The position numbers and the translations under genes were made by a program. From assembly GCF_030700285.1 (NCBI RefSeq), contig NZ_JAUYZJ010000006.1:62001-126000 (forward strand): a stretch of 64,000 nucleotides of DNA, written 5' to 3'. This DNA is from Methylobacterium sp. NEAU K (lineage in GTDB: Bacteria; Pseudomonadota; Alphaproteobacteria; Rhizobiales; Beijerinckiaceae). Position 1 is the first letter of the stretch. Each line of letters begins with the position of its first letter. Shown here one piece after another: positions 45,724 to 54,172 of this stretch. The notes beneath the pieces are model-generated. The model saw only the letters and a program-made list of their open reading frames with translations, did not search any database and had not been told where the DNA came from.

Positions 45724-45831
45724 TCAGCCGATCTGCGTGACCAGCGTGAAGGCGCCGAAGATCAGCACGGCGCTAACCGCAGCAGCGAGCAGGATGAGAG
45801 CGGCACGCGATTCCCGCAGTTCCGGCGACAT
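45724..45831 (-). CDS. Small single-span membrane peptide
   Basis: A 35-residue frame with a strong ribosome site (GGGGAG, 8 nt before the ATG). It has a short charged start (SPELRESRA), one hydrophobic span (about 11-31, [20 protein letters not shown]) and a TQIG end. That is the usual design of small bacterial inner-membrane proteins. It is convergent with modC, 41 nt away. No family is recognised and it is too short for similarity to be judged by eye. Confidence 0.5.
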   Translation of the reverse strand: MSPELRESRAALILLAAAVSAVLIFGAFTLVTQIG

Positions 45832-46025
45832 GGGGCTCCCCGATCACGGCGCTCGCTCCGAACACCGGCATTGCACAAGGCGTCGAGGACGAGAGTTGCA
45901 CCGATCCGGCCGTCTGTCGACGGTGCCCAAGCCGAGGAGGATACAATGCAAGGCCGCCCCCGATCGGTCCAAGCCAGCGCACCGACGAGCGGCGATTTGA
46001 CAGGATAGGGCGGAAAGCCCATGTC

Positions 46026-46045
46026 TTTGTACCGATCGGTACAAA
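46026..46045. promoter_or_regulatory. Perfect 20-bp palindrome, probable TetR operator
   Basis: The sequence tttgtaccgatcggtacaaa is exactly self-complementary. It lies 20 bp before the start of the DUF1348 gene, whose next neighbour encodes a TetR-type repressor. TetR dimers bind palindromes of this size, so autorepression of the two-gene unit is the simplest reading. The rest of the 380-bp space between modC and this operon holds only the small membrane peptide on the other strand. Confidence 0.75.
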
Positions 46046-46064
46046 CCCACCCTGGAACGCGCCC

Positions 46065-46532
46065 ATGTCCGACCGCCCGCCGCTTCCTCCCTTCACCGGG
46101 GAGACCGCCGCCCAGAAGGCTCGCATGGCCGAGGATGCCTGGAACGGGCGCGATCCGGAGCGTGTGTCGCTGGCCTACACGCCCGACAGCGTCTGGCGGA
46201 ACCGCAGCGAATTCCTCGTAGGACGCGAGGCCATCGTGGCCTTCCTCCAGCGCAAGTGGGCGCACGAGCTCGACTATCGGCTGATCAAGGAGGTCTGGAC
46301 CTACGGGGGCGATCGCATCGCGGTGCGCTTCGCCTACGAATGGCACGATGCGGCGGGGCAGTGGTTTCGCTCCTTCGGCAACGAGAACTGGGCGTTCGAC
46401 GCCCAGGGGCTGATGCGGCGCCGGATCGCCAGCATCAACGACCTCGCGATCGCCGCGGCTGACCGAAAATTCCATTGGCCGCTGGGACGGCGCCCGGACG
46501 ATCATCCCGGCCTGAGCGACCTCGATCTCTAG
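46065..46532 (+). CDS. DUF1348 family protein (NTF2-like fold)
   Basis: A 155-residue protein that matches the DUF1348 pattern: [20 protein letters not shown] near the start, [40 protein letters not shown], and [20 protein letters not shown]. The SIDLI-like end reads [10 protein letters not shown]. The family adopts an NTF2/SnoaL-like cone fold; its biochemical function is unknown. It is probably co-transcribed with the TetR gene that starts 17 nt downstream. The [20 protein letters not shown] tail is characteristic. Confidence 0.88.
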   Translation: MSDRPPLPPFTGETAAQKARMAEDAWNGRDPERVSLAYTPDSVWRNRSEFLVGREAIVAFLQRKWAHELDYRLIKEVWTYGGDRIAVRFAYEWHDAAGQWFRSFGNENWAFDAQGLMRRRIASINDLAIAAADRKFHWPLGRRPDDHPGLSDLDL

Positions 46533-46549
46533 CCGCGTTGCCGAGTGCG

Positions 46550-47101
46550 ATGGATCGGGCGGCGGTGCTGCCGGCGCTGGCGGAGGTCTTCCGCGAGCAC
46601 GGCTATGAGGGTGCCAGCCTGTCGTTGATCAGCAAGGCGACGGGCCTGGGCAAGGGCAGCCTGTATCACGTCTTTCCAGGCGGGAAGGCCGAAATGGCTG
46701 CCTGTGTGCTCGATGAGATCGACAGCTGGTTTGAGACGAACGTGTACGCGCCGCTTCGGGAGGGGGAGCCGCCCGGACGGGCCGTCTCGGACATGTTCGA
46801 GGCCGTCGCGGGCTATTTCCGGTCCGGACGTCGGGTATGCCTGGTCGGGGTCCTCGCGCTCGGGACCGGGCGCGATCACTTCGCCGAGGCAGTGCGGAGC
46901 TACTTCGCGCGCTGGGTCGCAGCCCTCGCCGAGGCCCTGCGGCGATCGGGACACGGCGACATGGCGAGCGCAGCGCTGGCGGAGGAGACGGTCGCCCAGA
47001 TCCAGGGGGCGATCGTCCTGGCGCGGGCTCTCGACGAGCCCGAGGTCTTCGCCCGTGCCCTAGCCACGCTGCGGGCGCGGATCGCGGCCGCAACGGGCTG
47101 A
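46550..47101 (+). CDS. TetR/AcrR-family transcriptional regulator
   Basis: A 183-residue repressor. The N-terminal helix-turn-helix covers about residues 1-50 (ALAEVFREHGYEGASLSLIS, then KATGLGKGSLYHVFPGGKAE). The C-terminal ligand domain resembles the LmrA/YxaF type: SDMFEAVAGYFRSGRRVCLV, LALGTGRDHFAEAVRSYFAR. It carries one Cys in RRVCLVG. The ATG at 46550 lies 17 nt after the DUF1348 stop. Its likely operator is the palindrome at 46026. The inducer is unknown. Confidence 0.9.
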   Translation: MDRAAVLPALAEVFREHGYEGASLSLISKATGLGKGSLYHVFPGGKAEMAACVLDEIDSWFETNVYAPLREGEPPGRAVSDMFEAVAGYFRSGRRVCLVGVLALGTGRDHFAEAVRSYFARWVAALAEALRRSGHGDMASAALAEETVAQIQGAIVLARALDEPEVFARALATLRARIAAATG

Positions 47102-47111
47102 GGCACCCCCT

Positions 47112-48272
47112 TCAGGCGGCGGTGCGACGCTCGACCATGCGCGCCAGGAAGGCGCTCCCGATCGGGATGATCGAGTCGTCGAAGTTGTAGCCGGCATTGT
47201 GCAGGCCCGGGCCGGGGCCGGCACCGAGCCAGACATAGGCACCCGGCACCGCCAGGGCCATGTCGGCAAAATCCTCGCTGCCCATCTTCGGAACGGCGTT
47301 CGGCTCGACATTCTCGGCGCCGAGCAGCTCGGTCGCCACCTCGGTGGCGGCTGCAGCCTGCTCGGGGGCGTTCTCCAAGACGGAGAAGACGTCCTGCAGG
47401 TCGACCGTGACCTCGGCGCCGTAGGCGGTGGCGAACCCGGCCGCGAGCTCGCGCATGCGGGTGCCGGCGAGAGCGCGGATGTCCTTGTCGAAGGTGCGGA
47501 TCGTCCCGGCCAAGTGCGCCGTCTCGGGGATGACGTTGTAGGCGGATCCGGCCTCGATCCGGGTGATCGACAGCACGATCGACTTCAGCGGGTCGGCGTT
47601 GCGCGAGACGATCGACTGGAGCGCCTGGGCGAGGCCGGTAGCGATCACGATCGGGTCTGTGCCCCGGTGAGGCTGGGCTGCGTGGATGCCCTTGCCGCGG
47701 ATATGGATGTCGAAGAAGTCGGCCGCCGCCATGATCGGGCCGGGACGCAGCTTGATCCGCCCGTGGCCGCCGCCCGGCTGGTTATGCAAGCCGTAGATCT
47801 CGTCGCAGGGGAATTTTTCGAACAGCCCGTCCTTCAGCATTGCCCGCGCTCCGCCGCGACCCTCCTCGGCCGGCTGGAATACGAACACCGCAGTGCCGTC
47901 GAAGTCGCGGGTCTCCGCGAGGTAGCGCGCGGCGCCGATCAGCATCGTGGTGTGCCCATCGTGGCCGCAGGCGTGCATCTTGCCGGCATGAGTCGAGCGG
48001 TAGGGGAGGTTGGTCTCCTCCTCGATCGGCAGGGCGTCCATGTCGGCGCGCAGGCCGATGCGCCGGCCGTTGTCGGTCCGGCCCTTCAGGATACCGACGA
48101 CACCGGTGCCGCCGATGCCGCGATGCACCTCACAGCCGAACTTTTCCAGCAGGTCGGCGACGATCCCCGCGGTCCGCACCTCCTCGAAGCCGAGTTCCGG
48201 ATGGGCGTGCAGATCGCGGCGCAACGCCGTCAGTTCGTCGGCATAGGTGTTGATGTGGTCGATCGGACTCAT
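47112..48272 (-). CDS. M20D-family amidohydrolase (hippurate hydrolase/aminoacylase-like)
   Basis: A 386-residue dinuclear metal hydrolase of the HipO/IAA-amino-acid hydrolase group, which cleaves N-acyl amino acids. Conserved blocks are LRRDLHAHPELGFEE, GLRADMDALPIEEE, and the metal motif HACGHDGHT (Cys102, His104). FQPAEEGRGGARAML carries the catalytic Glu pair. The dimerisation insert follows (GKGIHAAQPHRGTDPIVIAT). PKMGSEDFADMA and GPGLHNAGYNF are C-terminal metal and substrate residues. Its start overlaps the stop of the upstream acyltransferase-like gene by 4 nt. Confidence 0.93.
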   Translation of the reverse strand: MSPIDHINTYADELTALRRDLHAHPELGFEEVRTAGIVADLLEKFGCEVHRGIGGTGVVGILKGRTDNGRRIGLRADMDALPIEEETNLPYRSTHAGKMHACGHDGHTTMLIGAARYLAETRDFDGTAVFVFQPAEEGRGGARAMLKDGLFEKFPCDEIYGLHNQPGGGHGRIKLRPGPIMAAADFFDIHIRGKGIHAAQPHRGTDPIVIATGLAQALQSIVSRNADPLKSIVLSITRIEAGSAYNVIPETAHLAGTIRTFDKDIRALAGTRMRELAAGFATAYGAEVTVDLQDVFSVLENAPEQAAAATEVATELLGAENVEPNAVPKMGSEDFADMALAVPGAYVWLGAGPGPGLHNAGYNFDDSIIPIGSAFLARMVERRTAA

Positions 48273-49537
48273 GTCTTCTGGCTCTCGGAGGATTGTCGCT
48301 TGGCATGCGCCGCCCCGTCACAGGCGCCGCTCTCGTCCGTACGCCGAAACGGCGTCAGCGTGTCGAGGACGTCCACCGCCTCGGCGACGTGGGCGCGCTC
48401 CCGCTGCAAGTAGTCGGCCACCGCGCGGCGGAGGGCCGGGTCGGCGATGTCGTGGGCCGAGTGCATCAGCACCGGCCTGTAGCCGCGGGCGAGTTTGTGC
48501 TCCCCCTGCGCCCCGGCCTCGACGCGCTTCAGACCCCGCGCGATCGCGAAGTCGATCGCCTGATAGTAGCAGACCTCGAAGTGCAGGAACGGATGGTCCT
48601 CGATGCAGCCCCAGTTGCGTCCGTAGAGCGCCGCGTCGCCGATCAGGTTGATCGCTCCGGCGATGTAGTCGCCCGCCCGCCGCGCCATGATGAGCAGCAC
48701 GCGGTCTGCCATACGCTCGGTCAACAGCGAGAAGAACCGGCGGTTGAGGTAGGGGCGCCCCCATTTGCGGGCCCCCGTGTCCGTATAGAAGGCGTAGAAC
48801 GCGTCCCAATGGGCCTCTGTGATGTCCGAGCCGGTCAGGTGCTCGACGGTGATTCCGGGCGCGAGCGCATCGCGCCGCTCCTTGCGGATGTTTTTTCGTT
48901 TCCGTGACGCTAGGGCGCCCAGGAAATCATCGAAGCTCCCGTAACCGTCGTTCTCCCAGTGGAACTGCTGGTCGGTGCGCTGCAGGAAGCCTGCCGCGCC
49001 GGCCCGATCCCACTCGGCCTCGCGCATGAAGGTGACGTGAATCGAGGAGGCCTTGGTCTCGGCCCGGAGCGCCTGCAGGCCGGCGACGAGGCCGGCGGTG
49101 GCCTCGTCCGGGTCGGCCCCTGGCGCGATCAGGAAGCGCGGGCCTGTGACGGGGGTGAACGGCACGCTCACCTGAAGCTTCGGATAGTAGGACCCGCCGA
49201 CCCGCTCGTAGGCGTCGGCCCAGCCGTGATCGAACACGTACTCGCCCTGACTGTGGGATTTCAGATAGCAGGGCGCGACGCCGAGCAGCGTGCCCTCGCG
49301 CTCCACCGCCACGTGGAGGGGCAGCCAGCCGGTCTTGCGCGAGACGCAGCCCGACTCCTCCAGCGCCGACAGGAAGGCGTGTGAGACGAAGGGGTTGTGG
49401 GTCTCGTCGCCGGCCGCCAGGGTCTCGGGCGAGAACGCGCACGCATCCCAGGCTGCTGCGCCAATCTCCTTCAATCCGGGAAGCGCCCGCACGGTCAGTG
49501 CGGCGGCCTCCGGCGGCGGCCCGGGTGCTTGCTTCAT
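48269..49537 (-). CDS. FemAB/GNAT-like protein (DUF482, COG3146 type)
   Basis: A 422-residue protein with two GNAT-like halves, as in FemAB enzymes. Family blocks are NPFVSHAFLSALEESGCVSR, GWLPLHVAVEREGTLLGVAP, CYLKSHSQGEYVFDHGWADA, KLQVSVPFTPVTGPRFLIAP, HWENDGYGSFDDFLGALASR and ARGLKRVEAGAQGEHKLARG. COG3146 proteins are labelled predicted N-acyltransferases; the substrate is unknown. The 4-nt overlap with the amidohydrolase gene suggests one acyl-amino-acid-related unit. The ATG at 49537 starts MKQAPGPPPEA; upstream in-frame sequence is unconserved. Confidence 0.88.
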   Translation of the reverse strand: MKQAPGPPPEAAALTVRALPGLKEIGAAAWDACAFSPETLAAGDETHNPFVSHAFLSALEESGCVSRKTGWLPLHVAVEREGTLLGVAPCYLKSHSQGEYVFDHGWADAYERVGGSYYPKLQVSVPFTPVTGPRFLIAPGADPDEATAGLVAGLQALRAETKASSIHVTFMREAEWDRAGAAGFLQRTDQQFHWENDGYGSFDDFLGALASRKRKNIRKERRDALAPGITVEHLTGSDITEAHWDAFYAFYTDTGARKWGRPYLNRRFFSLLTERMADRVLLIMARRAGDYIAGAINLIGDAALYGRNWGCIEDHPFLHFEVCYYQAIDFAIARGLKRVEAGAQGEHKLARGYRPVLMHSAHDIADPALRRAVADYLQRERAHVAEAVDVLDTLTPFRRTDESGACDGAAHAKRQSSESQKT

Positions 49538-50557
49538 GGGTACCAATCTAGCCGGGGCGGGTAGAGGGGCAAGCGGGCGGATGCGCGCGGCTGCCGTGTC
49601 GGAGGGCTCGCGGAAGTGCATCATCCGGTCTGCGGGGTGCGTTGGGCAGGAAGGATAGAGGCGTCCTTGGTCACGGAGCAGATCTCGGGATCCATAGGTC
49701 CGCTGACCGGCGGCCACACGATTCTGCCGAAGACATCCTGTGCAAGACGGGCAATCTCGACACACTGGACACGAACGCCTCCGGCACACTGTTCGGCTCG
49801 ACGGCGCACGGCTCATATGGGCCGCGGGTGAGCTGATCTGCGGATCGCACCGGACGGACGCGCCCTGCCTGATCGTCTCGATCGAAGCCGATCCGAAAGT
49901 GCGGGAGGATTTCGTCCAGAGCCGTGCATCGCGCGCCGCGACGCCGTACGCCCCCTCGTGGGACCGCCGCGAAGTCGCTCGCGCTGGACGAACTGCGGGC
50001 GCTTCCTTGAGGCCGACCCGACCGACGCAGGTCAGGTGATCCTCCCCGCACTCGACGTATCCCTTCGGGACCTCGATCCGCTCATCCGTGAGTCTCTTGA
50101 GGCATCCGACATACGCGATCCGGTAGGCGGATTCCCGTGCGGGCCCTTCGATCCGAGCGCGCAGGTCCAGCCCCCGAACGGCGGCCCTGTCGTGCGCTCG
50201 GCGCGCAAAGTGTCCTTAGCCTTCGGACAGTTCGGCTTCATCAGCCGGGAAAGACGGCATTCGACCGCACCTCGGTCGCTCGATACCCTGCTCCCGGACA
50301 GGCGTCGAGGCATCCCCTCGGGCTTCGCCTCTGAACGGGTCCCGATGCCGGGACCTTAGATTCTGGGGCCCCCTTCAAAAGGCAAAACGGGTGCAGATTC
50401 GCGGGCATTGCGGGATTGCCTCAACGCGCGGAGATCAACCGGCTGCGGCGGAAGGAATGCCGCAGCCATCAGCCTCATTCAGCTCCAGACGGTCCAGCTC
50501 TCCAAAAGCATCGGAATACCGCCCATCACCGCCACAGAGGACTAGGACCAGCGCCCG
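49538..50557. other. One-kilobase stretch without a convincing gene
   Basis: Open frames on both strands (for example 49740-50039 plus, 49958-50359 plus, 49671-50051 minus and 50032-50313 minus) overlap each other. They lack ribosome sites, have no family motif and use codons unevenly. One piece, LIWAAGELICGSHRTDAPCL followed by IVSIEADPKVREDFVQSR, reads like coding sequence before decaying into Arg/Pro-rich text. The stretch looks like a decayed gene or two. No terminal inverted repeats or transposase remnants are seen. Confidence 0.4.
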
Positions 50558-51010
50558 TCAGCTGGCCAGCCGCGCATTCTGACGCTTGGCCACTTCGAAC
50601 GCCTGTAGATCGAGCGCGAGATCGACGATCTGCTTGCTTTTCAGACGGGATGGCTCGAGCGGTCCACCGAAGCCATGCTGCAGATAGATCTCCTGCACTT
50701 CTGGCGTGCGCATCGCGCCGCCCATGGTCCAGTTCGGGAACAGCCGCGCCTCGACATCGCTGACGTTGATGATAGCTGCGGCCGTGTGGCGTGGATCACG
50801 CGCGATACGGTTATAGGTCCCGGTCACCATAGCGCGTTCGCCTTCGAGGATCTGGACGAACCAGGTCTTGTCGAAGATCAGGAAACCGGTGATCCCGTCA
50901 CGGCTGTTATTACGCTGAGAGGCGGAGAGGATCTCGCGCATATTCGTTAGCATGGCCCGGCCGTCACCGGGGACCGTATTGCGGCTGTAATAGACAAGCT
51001 GGTGGATCAT
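50558..51010 (-). CDS. Short BLUF-domain blue-light photoreceptor
   Basis: A 150-residue protein that is almost only a BLUF domain (about 1-98), which binds FAD and changes hydrogen bonding around the flavin under blue light. Key residues fit: Tyr7 (LVYYSRN), Asn34/Asn35 (SQRNNSRDGITGFLIF), Gln53 (FVQILEGE), and the semi-conserved Trp94 and Met96 (NWTMGG). The C-terminal 50 residues are the two-helix cap and a short tail (DLALDLQAFEVAKRQN). There is no output domain, so it must act on a partner. The gene stands alone on its strand. The ATG at 51010 gives the canonical start MIHQLVYYS. Confidence 0.94.
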   Translation of the reverse strand: MIHQLVYYSRNTVPGDGRAMLTNMREILSASQRNNSRDGITGFLIFDKTWFVQILEGERAMVTGTYNRIARDPRHTAAAIINVSDVEARLFPNWTMGGAMRTPEVQEIYLQHGFGGPLEPSRLKSKQIVDLALDLQAFEVAKRQNARLAS

Positions 51011-51307
51011 CAAATCGCGCCGTACCTTGAGCGGGAAGGGTTGGAACGACGACTGCCAGTCACGCTGCTGCGAAGAGCGGTACCACCAAGCGTCGAAGCG
51101 CACTGTGCACCGCGAACCGATAAGGCTTCTTGAATTTATTCGCACAGTGCGGCTGGTATCGACCGCGACGAGAAGGAATCAGTTAAGATTTGATGATTCA
51201 GGGCGGGTTGGAAAAAAGGATTTCCCTGCCCGGCGTGGAACTCGTCGGGCTGTTTGCAGAGCCGCCCTCGGTCCAACAGCGCCGGGCGCACGGCATCCCA
51301 AAAGCGC

Positions 51308-52057
51308 TCACGGGATGAAGCCCTCGAACACCATCTGGTCGGCGTACGCGCCAGCGCGGGTGCGCTGATCTTCGTTGCGGACGGTCCAAGCCATCACAGG
51401 GATGTTGCCGAGGAGCCGGCACAGGTAGGTCGGCGCGCAGGGCAGGTCCTCGACCCGCCAGGACAGGAAGTCTGGCCGGGTGTCGGCGAAGTGCAGCAGG
51501 TTGGACAGCGCCCGCCGGGTCGCCCAGGGCATGCCGGCATAAGCTGGGTCGTCCTGGGTAGTCTCGGCCACGATCCCGCGGGGCATCGCCTTCGGGCATA
51601 GGTCGCGCAGAGCCGCAACCACCTGCGGATCGAAGGATTTCAGCGCCACGGGGCCGTCATAGGCGGCGGCGATCTCGACCGTGCGGGTCGTCAGCCGCAG
51701 GTCGCCGTCGTAGCGGGACTTCACCTCGATCACCACGGGCACCGCCCCGGCCACCGCCTCCAGGAAAGCCGGCAGGGTCGGGATCGTCTCCGATGTGCCG
51801 GCGATGGCGAGGGTGCCGAGCTCGGCCGCGGACTTTGCCGCGACAGACTCGTGCGCCCCGGTCAGCCGACCCAGGGCGGTATCGTGGAACACCATCGCCT
51901 CGCCGTCGGCGCTCGCCTGCACGTCGCACTCGATGGCGAAGCCGCCGGCCACCGCGGCCAGTGCGGCCGCCAGCGTGTTTTCCGGCCGGCCCGCCGCCCG
52001 GTCGTGAAGCCCGCGATGGGCGATCGGCCGCGCGGTGAGCCAGTCGGGGGCGGCCAC
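51308..52057 (-). CDS. Glycerophosphodiester phosphodiesterase family protein
   Basis: A 249-residue TIM-barrel GDPD enzyme, hydrolysing glycerophosphodiesters to an alcohol and glycerol-3-phosphate. Active-site residues are His14-Arg15 (PIAHRGLHD), Glu43 and Asp45 (AIECDVQAS), and His58 (MVFHDTALGRLTG). Other blocks are ENTLAAALAA and VMAWTVRNEDQ. No signal peptide, so cytoplasmic. The start is GTG at 52057, directly after the RidA stop (TAG-CG-GTG), with GAGGT in the end of the RidA gene. The two genes are clearly one transcript. Confidence 0.92.
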   Translation of the reverse strand: MAAPDWLTARPIAHRGLHDRAAGRPENTLAAALAAVAGGFAIECDVQASADGEAMVFHDTALGRLTGAHESVAAKSAAELGTLAIAGTSETIPTLPAFLEAVAGAVPVVIEVKSRYDGDLRLTTRTVEIAAAYDGPVALKSFDPQVVAALRDLCPKAMPRGIVAETTQDDPAYAGMPWATRRALSNLLHFADTRPDFLSWRVEDLPCAPTYLCRLLGNIPVMAWTVRNEDQRTRAGAYADQMVFEGFIP

Positions 52058-52059
52058 CG

Positions 52060-52533
52060 CTAGCGGACCTCGAAAATCGCTTCGACCTCGACCGCCGCGT
52101 CGAGAGGCAGCTCCGCGACGCCGACGGTCGAGCGGGCGTGGCGGCCCCGGTCGCCCAGCAACTCGACCATGAGATCGGACGCGCCGTTCATCACCCCGGC
52201 CACCGCGGAGAAGCCCGGCGCGGCATTGATGAAGCCGCCGAGACGCACGCACTGGACGACTGCGCGGTCGAGGTCGCCGACCGCGGCCTCGAGCTGCGCG
52301 AGGACGTTCAGGGCGGAGAGCTGGGCGGCCGCCTTGCCGGACTCCGCCGAAACGCTGCCGCCGACCTTGCCCTTGTGCTCGGATGCGATGGTGCCGTCCG
52401 CCCCGAAGCAGATCTGGCCGGAGATGACCACGAGGTTGCCGGCGCGCACGAACGGCACGTAGTTCGCCACCGGCGCCGCGGCCTTCGGCAGGGCGAGACC
52501 CAGCGCTTCCAGGCGTTCCTTGACCGTGCTCAT
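52060..52533 (-). CDS. RidA/YjgF family protein
   Basis: A 157-residue protein of the YjgF/RidA superfamily, whose best-known members hydrolyse reactive enamine/imine intermediates. It belongs to the longer subgroup starting KERLEALGLALPKAAAPVAN. Blocks are VPFVRAGNLVVISGQICFGA, ALNVLAQLEAAVGDLDRAVV, and CVRLGGFINAAPGF. The arginine of the active site is likely in GRHARSTVGVAELPLDAAVE. GAGGGAGA lies 7 nt before the ATG. Translationally linked to the downstream phosphodiesterase gene. Confidence 0.92.
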   Translation of the reverse strand: MSTVKERLEALGLALPKAAAPVANYVPFVRAGNLVVISGQICFGADGTIASEHKGKVGGSVSAESGKAAAQLSALNVLAQLEAAVGDLDRAVVQCVRLGGFINAAPGFSAVAGVMNGASDLMVELLGDRGRHARSTVGVAELPLDAAVEVEAIFEVR

Positions 52534-52685
52534 GGGGGTCTCCCTCGCTGCCTCAAATCCGCCAGAGCTGGAGCATGGCCGCCCCCCGCCGCGCAAGGGG
52601 GGATCGGGCGTCAGCAGCGGGTAGAAGTCGGGGCCGCCGGGGCCTCGTGCAGACCGGCCGCGCGCGCGGCACGGACCCTGCAACG

Positions 52686-52714
52686 TTGACAGGGGCCGGC
52701 CGTTTCATAGTAAT
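52686..52714 (+). promoter_or_regulatory. Probable promoter of argD
   Basis: A perfect -35 hexamer TTGACA (52686-52691) is followed after 17 nt by AGTAAT (52709-52714), a fair -10. It lies 92 bp before the argD start, in the divergent space shared with the RidA gene. Sigma-70-type; the -10 matches at four positions. Confidence 0.5.
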
Positions 52715-52806
52715 CGCGCGCGTGCCGCCCATGACGAGGCGGCACTTTCATTTGGAGCCGGCTAACGCTTGCTCCGGGACCCTACTGAGAGACGGAGACG
52801 GGACCC

Positions 52807-53997
52807 GTGACGTCAGCCCTTCTGCCGACCTACGTCCGCGCGCCGCTCGCCTTCGAGCGCGGCGAGGGCGCCTGGCTCGTGACGGAGGCTGGGGAGCGAT
52901 ACCTCGACTTCGGTTCCGGCATCGCGGTCAACGGCCTCGGCCACGCCCATCCTCACCTCGTCGGCGCGCTGACCGAGCAGGCGGCCCGACTCTGGCACAC
53001 TTCGAATCTGTTCGAGATTCCTGGCGGCGAGCGCTTCGGGCAGCGCCTCGTGGACGCGACCTTCGCGGACGTGGCATTCTTCTGCAACTCGGGGGCAGAG
53101 GCCAACGAGGCGGCGATCAAGATCGCCCGGAAGTACCACGCGGCCGGCGGCCACCCGGAGCGGTACCGGATCATATCCTTCGCGGGCGCCTTCCATGGGC
53201 GCACCCTGGCGACGCTCGCGGCCGGAGGCCAGCAGAAGTACATCGAGGGCTTCGGCCCCAAGGTCGAGGGCTTCGATCAGGTCCCGGCCGGGGATTTCGC
53301 CGCGCTCGAGGCCATGATCGGGCCGGAGACGGCCGCGCTGATGATCGAGCCGATCCAGGGTGAGGGGGGCGTGCGCGTGATTCCGCATGCGGACCTGCGC
53401 CGGCTGCGCGAGATCTGCGACGCGAACGGCCTGATGCTGATCATGGACGAGGTCCAGACCGGGGTCGGGCGGACCGGCAAGCTGTTCGCCCACGAATGGT
53501 CCGGGATCACCCCGGACATCATGAGCGTGGCCAAGGGTATCGGTAGCGGCTTCCCGCTGGGCGTCTGCCTCGCGACCCGCGAGGCGGCGCGGGGTATGAC
53601 GGCGGGCAGCCACGGCACGACCTTCGGCGGCAACCCGCTCGCCATGGCGGTGGGCAACGCGGTGCTGGACGTGGTGCTGGAAGACGGCTTCCTCGACCGG
53701 GTCGCCCGTTCCGGGTTGCTGCTCAAGCAGAAGCTCGCAGCTCTGCGTGACCGGCACCCGCACATCGTCGAAGAGATACGCGGCGAGGGTCTCATGATCG
53801 GTCTCAAGCTCGGTGTGCCGAACACCGATTTCGCCGCGGCCGCCCGGGCGGCGCACCTGCTGGTGATTCCGGCCGGCGACAACGTCGTCCGCCTTCTGCC
53901 GCCCCTGATCATCGGCGAGGCCGAGATCGACGAAGCGGTCCGGCGGCTGGACGAGGCCGCCTCCAGCTTCGAAGCCCTGCGCGGGGCCGCCGAGTAG
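52807..53997 (+). CDS. argD: Acetylornithine aminotransferase ArgD
   Basis: A 396-residue PLP-dependent class III aminotransferase converting N-acetylglutamate semialdehyde to N-acetylornithine in arginine synthesis. Blocks are [57 protein letters not shown], and the PLP lysine Lys243 in [30 protein letters not shown] and [19 protein letters not shown] confirm the family. The start is GTG at 52807. argF follows on the same strand. Its activity may extend to succinyldiaminopimelate (DapC), as in other bacteria. Confidence 0.95.
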   Translation: MTSALLPTYVRAPLAFERGEGAWLVTEAGERYLDFGSGIAVNGLGHAHPHLVGALTEQAARLWHTSNLFEIPGGERFGQRLVDATFADVAFFCNSGAEANEAAIKIARKYHAAGGHPERYRIISFAGAFHGRTLATLAAGGQQKYIEGFGPKVEGFDQVPAGDFAALEAMIGPETAALMIEPIQGEGGVRVIPHADLRRLREICDANGLMLIMDEVQTGVGRTGKLFAHEWSGITPDIMSVAKGIGSGFPLGVCLATREAARGMTAGSHGTTFGGNPLAMAVGNAVLDVVLEDGFLDRVARSGLLLKQKLAALRDRHPHIVEEIRGEGLMIGLKLGVPNTDFAAAARAAHLLVIPAGDNVVRLLPPLIIGEAEIDEAVRRLDEAASSFEALRGAAE

Positions 53998-54172
53998 GCA
54001 GGTCCCGCACTTTTCGAATCACCGTCCGCCGCCGCGACCCGGCGATTGGCGGTGCGAAGCGTTTTCGGGCGCGGCGGATCCTGCCGCGCATGACGAGAAT
54101 GCCCCTCACCAGGAGATAGAGTGTCGTTCATGATCAGGTGATCGTGGAGCAGGCTCTAGCGAACGTGACGCG

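Noticed and set aside
46026..46045. Treating the palindrome before DUF1348 as a terminator
   Set aside because: It has no loop, low stem stability compared with real terminators here, and lies directly upstream of a start codon, so an operator is more likely.
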